A stretch of 14,135 nt of DNA from NCBI GenBank assembly GCA_002373325.1, contig DFKI01000164.1, forward strand, positions 1 through 14,135, given 5' to 3'. The notes beneath the pieces were generated by a model. The model saw nothing but the letters and a program-made list of their open reading frames with translations. It did no database searches and had not been told where the DNA came from. This document shows positions 1-7,035 of the stretch, one piece after another. Source of the DNA: Treponema sp. UBA3649. GTDB taxonomy: Bacteria > Spirochaetota > Spirochaetia > Treponematales > Treponemataceae. The position numbers and the translations under genes are program-made. Position 1 is the stretch's first letter, and every line of letters starts with the position of its first letter.

Positions 1-100
1 TCGGGATAATCGTATAAAGCACGCCGGGGATATGTTCTTCCATAAGCGAAATGATTTCATCCTGCACGGACTGATTGGCAATTATTTCAGCTCTAGTCAT
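1..100 (-). CDS. Start of a small RND-transporter-associated protein (partial)
   Basis: Only the first 33 codons are in the window; the gene runs off the left edge. The ATG lies inside the last codons of the RND permease, so the two frames overlap by 8 bases, and GAGGA sits just upstream. The peptide begins MTRAEIIANQSVQDEII and continues to GVLYTIIP. Overlap with the permease stop implies translational coupling and a role tied to the pump. Short proteins with a P-II-like fold (the PG0541-type transporter-associated family) are known next to RND pumps in anaerobes, and this start resembles them, but that assignment is from memory and covers too few residues to be firm. The existence of the gene is much better supported than its family. 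Confidence 0.6.
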   Translation of the reverse strand, partial: MTRAEIIANQSVQDEIISLMEEHIPGVLYTIIP

Positions 101-3100
101 TTTTATCCTCCGTCAGAAGCACCTGGATTTTGCTTTTTTCGGCCTTTTTTTCTTTCATCACAAGGGAATACAAAACAGGAATGAAGAAAAGGGTCACGAA
201 AGTTGAAGAAAGCAGACCGCCCACTACTGCGACACCGATTGGCTGAACCATACCCGCACTTCCGCTGGTGGTAAAGCACATCGGAAGCATGCCAAGAACC
301 GTAGTCAGCGTGGTCATCAAAACCGGGCGCAAGCGGCTGACTCCGGCTTCAAGACAGGCTTCCTTCATTTTTAGTCCCCGGTCAATCAGCAGGTTCGTGT
401 AGTCCACCAAAATAATTCCGTTGTTGACGACTATACCGACAAGCATGATGATTCCGATTGCTGAAAGAAGTGAAATCGCCTGTCCCGTAATCTTTGAAAT
501 CATAATGACTCCAATCAAAAGGAAGGGGATTGTCGTCAGATTGATGAGAGGGGCCTTGAAACTTTCGTAGGTCGCCGCCATCACTCCGAAAACCAAAAGA
601 ATCGCCATGAGGATGATTTTTCCATAGACGGCCATCTGTCCCGTAGTCTCCTGCCATGAGCCCTCGTAACTCAGCGTCACACCGTCGGGAATGATGAAAG
701 AAGATGCGATTCCCTCCTTGATTTGGTCCTCAGCCACATTCGCGTTCATCTCCGTAAGAAGGTTCGCCGTAACATGGACAATCCTCGTGCGGTTCTCGTG
801 CCTGATTGTCACGGGTCCAAGTCCCTTTTTCACCGAAGCGAAATTTGCCACGCTCACAAGTCCCTTGCTTCCCTGGACAAAAATCTGCTCAAGGTCAATC
901 ACCTTCTGTCTGTCCTCGGGCCGGAGCATCACATAGACGGAATATTCCTCTCCGTTTTCCCGGTAAGTTGTGGCGGATCTACCTTCCACGGCAGCCTTGA
1001 TTTCATTCGCGACGGTGTTCACGTTCACGCCGAAGTTGTATGCCCTCTCACGGTCAATCTCAATCTCAACCTGCGGCAGTCCCTCGTTCGTGTCAATGGA
1101 AGGCTCACCCAGATTCGGATTCGCTTTTATCACGTCGGAAATCTTGTTCGCAACATCCATCGCCATGTCAAGGCTTGAGCTCTTCACTGCAATGTCAATG
1201 TCGTCTCCACCCATCATCTGTCTCATGCCTCGTCCGAAAGAAAAGGTCACGTCGGTGTAATCGGTAAAATGCTTTCGGAGCTTGTTCTGTATGTCCACGT
1301 CCTTGTCAATCTGCTCGTCCGTCGGTGGAAGCTGTATCTGAATGGAGCCGTTGTACGAAGAAGAGCTTCTTCCCCCGCCACCGATGCTCGTAATCAGGGT
1401 CTTGTATCCCTTCACTTCCTTTTCAACAATCTTCTGGAAATCGTTCACAATGGCGGCTGTCTCCTCAAGAGTGGTTCCAACAGGCATCATGATTGAGACC
1501 GTCACAGAATCCTGCTGTCCGTTCGGCATCATCTGAATGTGCAATGTCGGAATGAACATGAGTGAGACAATCAACGCCGTGATACAAACCGTGATTGCCG
1601 CCGCACGATGATTCAGAGCACCACGGAGAATCACCTCGTAGACTTTCTGTATGCCGCTCTGTCCCGCCTGAAGGATTTTGTAGAGCCACTTCAAAACAGG
1701 ATTTTTTACCGGCTTCTCATTTCTGTTGCTCAACGGGAAAAAGTGCCCCGCAAGAACAGGAACCAAAAAGATTGCGACGAGCAGTGAGCTCAAAAGCGCG
1801 ATTACAATGGTAAAGATGATTCCCTTGAACATCTGTCCCATCCATCCCAGGTCCTTCATAAAAAATAGGAATGGGATGAAAACGCAGATTGTCGTGAGGT
1901 TTCCCGAAAGAACCGACATGAGCATCTCGCTGCTTCCAAGGATTGCGGAGATTTTCGGTTTTGTGCCGCGGAGCCTGTACGAGTAAATGTTGTCAATCAT
2001 AACGATTGAGGCGTCAACAATCATACCGACTCCCAAAATCAATCCGGTGAGGGTCATCATGTTCAGAGTGATTCCGGCCATGTTCATGCACAAAAGAGTG
2101 ATGATGATTGAAAGCGGAATGGAGATTGCGATGATGATGGTGCTCTTGAAATTGCAGAGGAAGATAAAAAGGATTACGACGGCAAGAAGAAGTCCCTGCC
2201 ATGCAGACTCAAGCAAAGTGCTCAAAGTCGCCCGTATGCTCTCAGTATCGTCGCTGATTATCTCAAGGGTCACGTCGCTCGGAAGCCCGGATCTAACCTC
2301 ATCGATTTTTTTATACACCTCGTTCGCCACGGTAACGCTGTTTGCCCCGGACTGCTTCGTAATCTGCACGTAAACGCCTGGCTCCCCGTTGATGTAGACA
2401 TAGCTCGATGCGTCGCGGAATCCCATGTAGGCACGTCCCAGATCCCGGATTTTCACGTCATATCCGTTTAGTCTCGCAACCACGGTGTTGTTGATTTCCT
2501 CCACGCTCCTGTACTCACCCACAGTCCTGATCGAGTAGTCGGTGGTTCCCTCGGTAACGGTTCCTCCTCCAAGCTCCAGATTCTGTACCGCAAGAGAACT
2601 TGAGACCGCACTGATTGTAAGTCCGTATGCCGCAAGCCTGTTCTGCTCCAGCTCCACGCGCACAATCTTCGCCCTTCCACCCATGACGCTCGCCTCACCC
2701 ACACCGTCGGCCTGCTCAAGAGTGTCCACGACATTGTTCTCCGCAATCAGCTTCAGGTCATCGACTGTCCTGTTTCCCCGGATTGCGATTCTCATAATCG
2801 GCATGGAGGAGCTGTCCATTTTCATAATCATGGGATTCACGTCGTCAGGAAGGGCACGGGAAATTCGGTCAAGTTTGTCCCGCACGTCGTTCGTCGTTAT
2901 GTCAAGGTCGGTTCCGTAATTGAACTCAAGGGAAACAACGCTGCTTCCCTCCGATGACGTGGATGAGATGGACTTGAGGTTGTTCAAGCTTGCAAGGGCG
3001 TTCTCAACAAGGGTCGTCACGGATTTTTCCACCGACTCAGGACCCGCGTTCGTATAGGTTGACATGACCATGAGATATGGCTGGTCGATGTCCGGCATAA

Positions 3101-3203
3101 GGCTGATTTCCGTGTTGCTCAGAGTAAAGATTCCCATCATGCCAAGGAGGGCGAAAACAATCAGCGTGAGTACCGGATGGTTCAGAGTCTTCTCACTAAG
3201 CAT
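93..3203 (-). CDS. RND-family efflux permease (AcrB/HAE1-like inner-membrane pump)
   Basis: This 1036-residue protein has the normal length and two-fold layout of an RND exporter: TM1 near residues 11-28, a large periplasmic loop (about 35-335), TM2-TM6 (about 336-485), TM7 (about 535-552), a second loop (about 555-860) and TM8-TM12 (about 861-1016). Family signatures include LMPDIDQP after TM1, GVGMIVDASIVMIDNI in TM4 (391-406) and the SRLRPVLMTTLTTVLGMLP block after TM10. It should extrude drugs, detergents, lipids or metabolites using an ion gradient, together with the adaptor and TolC genes just upstream. The ATG overlaps the adaptor stop (TGATG), with GGGAGG nine bases upstream. In TM4 only one Asp is kept (D397, with A398 where AcrB has D408), and in TM10 N937 stands where AcrB has K940. 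Substrate cannot be read from sequence. Confidence 0.95.
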   Translation of the reverse strand: MLSEKTLNHPVLTLIVFALLGMMGIFTLSNTEISLMPDIDQPYLMVMSTYTNAGPESVEKSVTTLVENALASLNNLKSISSTSSEGSSVVSLEFNYGTDLDITTNDVRDKLDRISRALPDDVNPMIMKMDSSSMPIMRIAIRGNRTVDDLKLIAENNVVDTLEQADGVGEASVMGGRAKIVRVELEQNRLAAYGLTISAVSSSLAVQNLELGGGTVTEGTTDYSIRTVGEYRSVEEINNTVVARLNGYDVKIRDLGRAYMGFRDASSYVYINGEPGVYVQITKQSGANSVTVANEVYKKIDEVRSGLPSDVTLEIISDDTESIRATLSTLLESAWQGLLLAVVILFIFLCNFKSTIIIAISIPLSIIITLLCMNMAGITLNMMTLTGLILGVGMIVDASIVMIDNIYSYRLRGTKPKISAILGSSEMLMSVLSGNLTTICVFIPFLFFMKDLGWMGQMFKGIIFTIVIALLSSLLVAIFLVPVLAGHFFPLSNRNEKPVKNPVLKWLYKILQAGQSGIQKVYEVILRGALNHRAAAITVCITALIVSLMFIPTLHIQMMPNGQQDSVTVSIMMPVGTTLEETAAIVNDFQKIVEKEVKGYKTLITSIGGGGRSSSSYNGSIQIQLPPTDEQIDKDVDIQNKLRKHFTDYTDVTFSFGRGMRQMMGGDDIDIAVKSSSLDMAMDVANKISDVIKANPNLGEPSIDTNEGLPQVEIEIDRERAYNFGVNVNTVANEIKAAVEGRSATTYRENGEEYSVYVMLRPEDRQKVIDLEQIFVQGSKGLVSVANFASVKKGLGPVTIRHENRTRIVHVTANLLTEMNANVAEDQIKEGIASSFIIPDGVTLSYEGSWQETTGQMAVYGKIILMAILLVFGVMAATYESFKAPLINLTTIPFLLIGVIMISKITGQAISLLSAIGIIMLVGIVVNNGIILVDYTNLLIDRGLKMKEACLEAGVSRLRPVLMTTLTTVLGMLPMCFTTSGSAGMVQPIGVAVVGGLLSSTFVTLFFIPVLYSLVMKEKKAEKSKIQVLLTEDKND

Positions 3204-4198
3204 CAGTCTTTTCCTCCCTCGGTCTCCGTTTTTTCCTCCGCGGGATTGATTTCAGCGGCGGAGTTTTTTCCGATGTCCCTGATTTTGGATCCGTTGCTCA
3301 GGACTCGCATTCCCTCCACGACCACTCTCTCGCCTTCAGAAAGTCCCTCCACAATCTGGCTCTCGTCGTCAACGGAGGAACCCAGGGTCACGTAGCGTCT
3401 CTCAACGGTCTCGTCATCCTTCACCACATAGACGTACTTCTCTTTGTTCACCTCGATCACGGAATTGGTCGGAAGCGTGATTGAGCCAGCATAGTCCACG
3501 GTCCAAAGATGAACCTTCGCGAACATACCCGCCTGAACCCTGTCGTCATTCTCATCCAGATTCAGAATCACTTCCTTGGTGCGGCTCACGGAATCAACTA
3601 AAGGAGAAACCTTGGTCACGGTCGCGACAAACTTCTCACCCGGGTAGGACTCAAGCTCAATGTCAGCCTTGAGACCTGTTTTGAGCGCGTAGACATATCG
3701 TTCCGGGACACTTGCCTTCACCTGAAGATTCGCCACATCACCCACACGTGCGATCGCAGTACCGGCTGTCACTTTGGTTCCCACACGCAGAGGAGATGTC
3801 GTAATAGTACCGGAAATCGGAGCAACCACAGGACTGTTCGCATAGTACTCACCAGGCACGGAAGGATCAATCAGGGCAATCACCTGGCCTCTGTACACCT
3901 TGCTTCCGAGAGACACGTTCACCTTCACGATTTTTCCTCCGATGTCAGGATAAACGTCCACGCTTGTCTGGGGCTCAATCTCGCCGTTGGTGTTCACATA
4001 ATCATGCAGGGTCGAAATCTCCGCAACCTTCGTCCTTACGCTCACCACATTCTGTCCCATGCCGCCGCGTCCGAATCCTCCGAATCCGCCCATTCCCTTT
4101 CCTTCCTTTGAAAAAGGTTTCACGGTGACAAAAACAAGTGCAATCACACCGATGCAAATCAAAATAATTATGGGTCCGATGATTTTTCTAAAGCTCAT
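3203..4198 (-). CDS. RND efflux periplasmic adaptor (membrane fusion protein), hairpinless type
   Basis: This 331-residue adaptor joins the inner-membrane pump to the outer-membrane channel. One N-terminal hydrophobic segment (residues 6-26) has no lipobox cysteine, so it is probably a membrane anchor. A Gly-rich linker follows (about 34-49, GMGGFGGFGRGGMGQ). The barrel-sandwich (lipoyl) halves are at about 78-111 and 122-154 (VYPDIGGKI, then SPVVAPISGTI). Next come a beta-barrel (about 156-232, ending AGMFAKVHL) and a membrane-proximal domain (about 238-308). Between the two lipoyl halves are only about ten residues (DPSVPGEYYA), so the long alpha-helical hairpin of AcrA-type adaptors is absent; the Borrelia adaptor BesA is known to lack it too. 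AGGAG lies six bases before the ATG, and the stop overlaps the permease start by one base. The last 20 residues are Glu/Lys-rich and probably disordered. Confidence 0.92.
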   Translation of the reverse strand: MSFRKIIGPIIILICIGVIALVFVTVKPFSKEGKGMGGFGGFGRGGMGQNVVSVRTKVAEISTLHDYVNTNGEIEPQTSVDVYPDIGGKIVKVNVSLGSKVYRGQVIALIDPSVPGEYYANSPVVAPISGTITTSPLRVGTKVTAGTAIARVGDVANLQVKASVPERYVYALKTGLKADIELESYPGEKFVATVTKVSPLVDSVSRTKEVILNLDENDDRVQAGMFAKVHLWTVDYAGSITLPTNSVIEVNKEKYVYVVKDDETVERRYVTLGSSVDDESQIVEGLSEGERVVVEGMRVLSNGSKIRDIGKNSAAEINPAEEKTETEGGKD

Positions 4199-4202
4199 TT
4201 CT

Positions 4203-4256
4203 TTCTCCTAATCTTCGCTTTTCGTGCTTTTCACGCTATTCGTGCTTTTCACTCTT
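4203..4256 (-). repeat. Short tandem repeat in the spacer between tolC-like and adaptor genes
   Basis: The 64-base spacer contains TTCGTGCTTTTCAC exactly twice, at 4221-4234 and 4239-4252, with an 18-base period. A more degenerate unit covers 4203-4220. On the coding strand this gives two GTGAAAAGCACGAA copies just before the adaptor ribosome site. There is no obvious hairpin or promoter. It may be a slippage-derived spacer; function unknown. Confidence 0.55.
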
Positions 4257-4262
4257 TTCTCT

Positions 4263-5570
4263 CTATTTCAAAAGTGTGCCGAACGGAAGTCCCGCCGCAT
4301 TCTCCAAGTCCAGGATTGCCGAAACCAAAGTCAGTATGTCCGATTTCAGCCGCAACTTCGACTGCTGCAAACTCGACGACGCGTTTTGAAGGACAAGGAT
4401 ATCCCTGGTTCCGCGGTTGTAAGCCTGCTGTGTCATGTCGTAAGTTTTCTGCGCCACATCGATTCTCTGCTGCATCAGTTTCAGTGAATCACGTGCGCTC
4501 TTTATTTTGTTCATGCACTTGCTGATTTCAATGTCCGAAGAAATTCTCGCGTTCTCAAGCTGCATCTCAAGAATCTCAATCGTAGCCTTCTGTGTCTCTA
4601 TGCTCTGTGCGCCGCTTGACCAAGGCAAAAATCCGTCCAAGGGAATGGAAACGGAAAGGGAGAGAGTGCCGCCGTTGTTGCTCGTAACCTCGTCACCGAA
4701 TCTTCCGTTCAGGGAATAGGAATATCCCGCGGAAAGAGACGGTCCCCAGGCTGTGAATTTCGTGGCAAGAAGCTGGGTCTGGGCAAGCTCAATCTGTTTT
4801 TCAATGGAAGCGACCGATGAAGGCGAAATCTCAAGTCCGTCAAGGGAAATCTCCCCGATGCCCAAGAACGAATCCATGCTCCCCGAAAGATTAAGCTCCG
4901 TATTTCCCGGAAGACCGAGAACCTGCTTGAAACTCGCCATGTCATTTTCCAGAGTCACCTTCGCGGACTCAAGGCTTAGCTCGGCATCCTGCATGTTCAC
5001 CTGGGAGTTGAGAACGTCCAGCTGGGAAAGGGTCCCGTGATTGAATTTCGCAAGGTTCGCGGAATATTGTGTCTTTGCCATGTTCACGGCGGACTCAAGC
5101 AAAACGATGTTCTCCTCCTCCAAGAGGATTGAGTAAAAGAGCTTCCTCACATTGAGCTCCACCGAGCGCACCGCATCCTCATAAGAAAGCTGCTCCTTCT
5201 CATACTCCTGTGCCGCACGTTTAATAGAAGAAAAAAGGGCCGGAGTGAACCTCACCGAAAGAGAGCCGCCCAGAGAGTAAGTAGGCTTCGCATCCTCCGC
5301 CAGAACCTGCGAGATTCCCGCGTTTACCCCGATTGAGGGACTGACCGAATTCCACGCGTAATGGGATGCCTTCTCCTTGTAATACACTGTCGTCGCCGAC
5401 TGCCTCAAATTCAGGTTTCCCTCCAAAGCATATTCCACAGCCTGGTCTACAGTCAGCACAAGCGGTCCATCAGGTTCCTGCACCGATATCATACCGCCGG
5501 AATCCTGAGCAAAAGCCGAGGATGCCAACGCAAAAAGCACAGACGCGAAAACCGCCCGGAAACACTTCAT
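4263..5570 (-). CDS. TolC-family outer-membrane efflux channel
   Basis: This is the outer-membrane exit duct of the tripartite pump. The chosen ATG (5570) gives 435 residues and has GGAGG five bases upstream. A nine-codon longer frame would begin at TTG and has no ribosome site. The first residues form a classical signal peptide, MKCFRAVFASVLFALASSAFA, with probable cleavage before QDSGG. The mature protein has two OEP-type repeats, each long amphipathic helices separated by strands: LTVDQAVEYALEGNLNLRQS opens the first, and near the C-terminus YNRGTRDILVLQNASSSLQQS followed by LDLENAAGLPFG is typical. The length fits small anaerobe TolC homologues. It is first in its operon behind a good promoter, with adaptor and permease next, so all three parts are co-expressed. 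No regulator gene is adjacent. Confidence 0.93.
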   Translation of the reverse strand: MKCFRAVFASVLFALASSAFAQDSGGMISVQEPDGPLVLTVDQAVEYALEGNLNLRQSATTVYYKEKASHYAWNSVSPSIGVNAGISQVLAEDAKPTYSLGGSLSVRFTPALFSSIKRAAQEYEKEQLSYEDAVRSVELNVRKLFYSILLEEENIVLLESAVNMAKTQYSANLAKFNHGTLSQLDVLNSQVNMQDAELSLESAKVTLENDMASFKQVLGLPGNTELNLSGSMDSFLGIGEISLDGLEISPSSVASIEKQIELAQTQLLATKFTAWGPSLSAGYSYSLNGRFGDEVTSNNGGTLSLSVSIPLDGFLPWSSGAQSIETQKATIEILEMQLENARISSDIEISKCMNKIKSARDSLKLMQQRIDVAQKTYDMTQQAYNRGTRDILVLQNASSSLQQSKLRLKSDILTLVSAILDLENAAGLPFGTLLK

Positions 5571-5617
5571 ACACACCTCCGAAATCCCGGAAAACAAAAA
5601 CTGTCCAATTTTTCCAC

Positions 5618-5646
5618 ATTATAGCGGATTGTCACAAAAAAATCAA
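5618..5646 (-). promoter_or_regulatory. Sigma70-type promoter of the efflux operon
   Basis: On the minus strand TTGATT (5646-5641) and an exact TATAAT (5623-5618) are separated by 17 bases. Transcription would start near 5611, giving a leader of about 40 bases before the tolC-like ATG. The nine-base palindrome TTGTGACAA (5637-5629) lies in the spacer and could be an operator half, but it is too short to argue further. Confidence 0.7.
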
Positions 5647-5832
5647 AAAATCCATGTTATATTCTTATAAATTCCTGTTATTTTTGCAACCAAATTTGAT
5701 TTCCGTGAATTTGTCATTGCCGGACTTGTTCCGGTAATCCATTTTGCAAGGGATTAGCACGACGCGTCAATTTGCAGCACAGTTTCCAGGCTGAGAGGGA
5801 ATGCCACTGTTTTGTAAAAGGCGAAATTGGGG
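5647..5832. other. Gene-free spacer upstream of the efflux promoter
   Basis: I see no coding frame with a ribosome site on either strand here. The stretch contains the REP-like palindrome at 5716-5738 and a perfect 8-base palindrome GACGCGTC at 5761-5768. No convincing U-tailed terminator for the upstream minus-strand gene pair is visible. Confidence 0.5.
5716..5738. repeat. REP-like palindrome
   Basis: ATTGCCGGA and TCCGGTAAT form a nine-pair stem (one G-U on the plus strand) with the loop CTTGT. No T-run follows on either side, so it is a poor terminator. Sequence and size resemble the dispersed ATTGCCGGG...CCCGGCAAT palindromes found in many bacterial genomes. Only one copy is in this window. 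Confidence 0.5.
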
Positions 5833-5970
5833 CTACAAATCATTCGAAAGGATTTCATCAAGCATTTTAATGAGCTCACGGTATTCCGCATCGTAAAAAA
5901 ACTCATCGTCCGTGATTTCATCCTCCCGTCTCAAAAGCTCAATCAAAAGCATTTTCAGCTCACGGTTCAT
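5833..5970 (-). CDS. Small acidic protein, 45 residues, coupled to the upstream gene
   Basis: The protein begins MNRELKMLLIELLRREDEI and ends DEILSNDL. It is strongly charged and acidic (Asp/Glu-rich), with heptad-like leucines suggesting one or two helices, and has no membrane segment or signal. A consensus ribosome site AAGGAGG overlaps the stop codon of the upstream 281-residue gene, and the ATG lies 12 bases after that stop. Such tight coupling argues that it is truly translated and that the two products are needed together. I do not recognise the family. Its size and charge would fit an antitoxin, inhibitor or binding partner of the upstream protein, but nothing in the sequence proves this. 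Confidence 0.7.
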   Translation of the reverse strand: MNRELKMLLIELLRREDEITDDEFFYDAEYRELIKMLDEILSNDL

Positions 5971-5982
5971 ATTTTCACCTCC

Positions 5983-6828
5983 TTACAGGCACGGGGATTT
6001 GTAATGTTCCTTGCCCAGTTTTTCCAGAGAGGATTTTGCCTGCCGCACGAATCGATTGTAGTCATGCTCGGTAAAGCTGATTTGATCCAGTTTTCCGATG
6101 CACTCCGTAATTTTTTGAGAGAACTCCCGCCGGCTCAGGACATCGAGGGCCTCACAGGGATCCGTGGAAATATCGAAAAGCAGATTGTCGGTAACACGTG
6201 AATCAATTTGAATGCCGTCCGGCCTGATGATTTTTTGCCCCATCAGAGCCGAAACATGAATCCTGCCGCAGGAGTCGTAAATCTTGGAGTCCAAAGTCAC
6301 CGCGAAGTCGCCGTCCGCTTTCAAGTACACGACCCAGCGTCTGTTTTCCACACACAAAAGAGTCCTTTCGGGTAAGCCGTCGAGCGAGGCAAAATCCTCC
6401 GTCCTGAGCCGAATGTGCTTTCCAAGCCCCAAAGTCTGGTCGTTTAGGGACTCTTTTTCATACCCCGCAAAAAAATCAAAAAACTCTCCTATTTTTTTCT
6501 CGTAGAACGAAACCTTTTTTCTGTAAACATTTTCATCCATTTTTGCCTTGTTTTCGGTAAGCAACATGAACGCCATGTAAATGTCATGGAAAATTCCCTT
6601 GTGCCCGAATGGATAAAGCTTAGTCATAACCGCCCAAGCCGTGACGACCTTAAGCTCGAACAATATTCTCTCCTCAGGCGATTTTTCCTCCATATTTTCA
6701 TTCGGATTCCACCATGAAAAATGCAACGGTCCCAATGCGCCGCTGTTTATGAGCGCAAAGAAAATGCTGTCATGTTTCCATTGGCAGTACCACTGCGTCG
6801 AGTCAGGATAGAGATTGTAAATCTTCAT
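5983..6828 (-). CDS. Conserved-looking protein of unknown function, 281 residues
   Basis: I chose the ATG at 6828 (MKIYNLYPDSTQWYCQWKH), with GGGGG five bases upstream. The longer frame starts at a TTG inside a likely -35 box. There is no signal peptide or obvious membrane helix, so it is probably cytoplasmic. The N-terminal part is rich in aromatics (WYCQWKHD, PLHFSWWNP). A mid-region is helical and charged (KKVSFYEKKIGEFFDFF). The C-terminal half has a strand-like section (ENRRWVVYLKADGDFAVTLD) ending in a Lys-rich tail. I see no known catalytic motif and do not recognise the family. It is followed by a tightly coupled 45-codon gene and lies divergent from prfA, probably on its own promoter. 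It is not evidently linked to efflux. Confidence 0.75.
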   Translation of the reverse strand: MKIYNLYPDSTQWYCQWKHDSIFFALINSGALGPLHFSWWNPNENMEEKSPEERILFELKVVTAWAVMTKLYPFGHKGIFHDIYMAFMLLTENKAKMDENVYRKKVSFYEKKIGEFFDFFAGYEKESLNDQTLGLGKHIRLRTEDFASLDGLPERTLLCVENRRWVVYLKADGDFAVTLDSKIYDSCGRIHVSALMGQKIIRPDGIQIDSRVTDNLLFDISTDPCEALDVLSRREFSQKITECIGKLDQISFTEHDYNRFVRQAKSSLEKLGKEHYKSPCL

Positions 6829-6850
6829 GAAAACCCCCAAGCAATCTACA

Positions 6851-6879
6851 GTCTTACCCGTTAAACAGCCGTTTGTCAA
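6851..6879 (-). promoter_or_regulatory. Possible promoter of the 281-residue gene
   Basis: An exact TTGACA (6879-6874) is followed after 17 bases by TAAGAC (6856-6851), a weak -10. The start would be near 6844, leaving about 15 bases before the ATG, just enough for its ribosome site. The -35 is convincing; the -10 is not. Confidence 0.4.
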
Positions 6880-6901
6880 TAGTCCGCGAAAAAAAGATTT
6901 T

Positions 6902-6964
6902 CTGACATTTTTTGCAATTTTCTTCTATATAAGTGTATCATAAAAAGACGAAATCTGATATAAT
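6902..6964 (+). promoter_or_regulatory. Candidate promoter(s) for prfA-prmC
   Basis: Two overlapping options are visible. The first is CTGACA (6902-6907), an 18-base spacer and TATATA (6926-6931). The second is an exact TATAAT at 6959-6964 with only a poor -35 (around 6936). Either would give a leader of about 65-100 bases before the prfA ATG. The divergent gene's promoter lies about 25 bases to the left. Confidence 0.5.
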
Positions 6965-7035
6965 CTTACCCGGATTTTTAGTCAAGGCGTCTTTTCACAT
7001 CCCAAGCAAAGCAGACCGCCGCAACGAGGAATACT

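Noticed and set aside
691..2373. Several plus-strand open frames of 80-150 codons inside the permease gene
   Set aside because: They lie antisense to a full-length RND gene with clear family motifs, have low-complexity translations and lack ribosome sites; they are codon-bias shadows.
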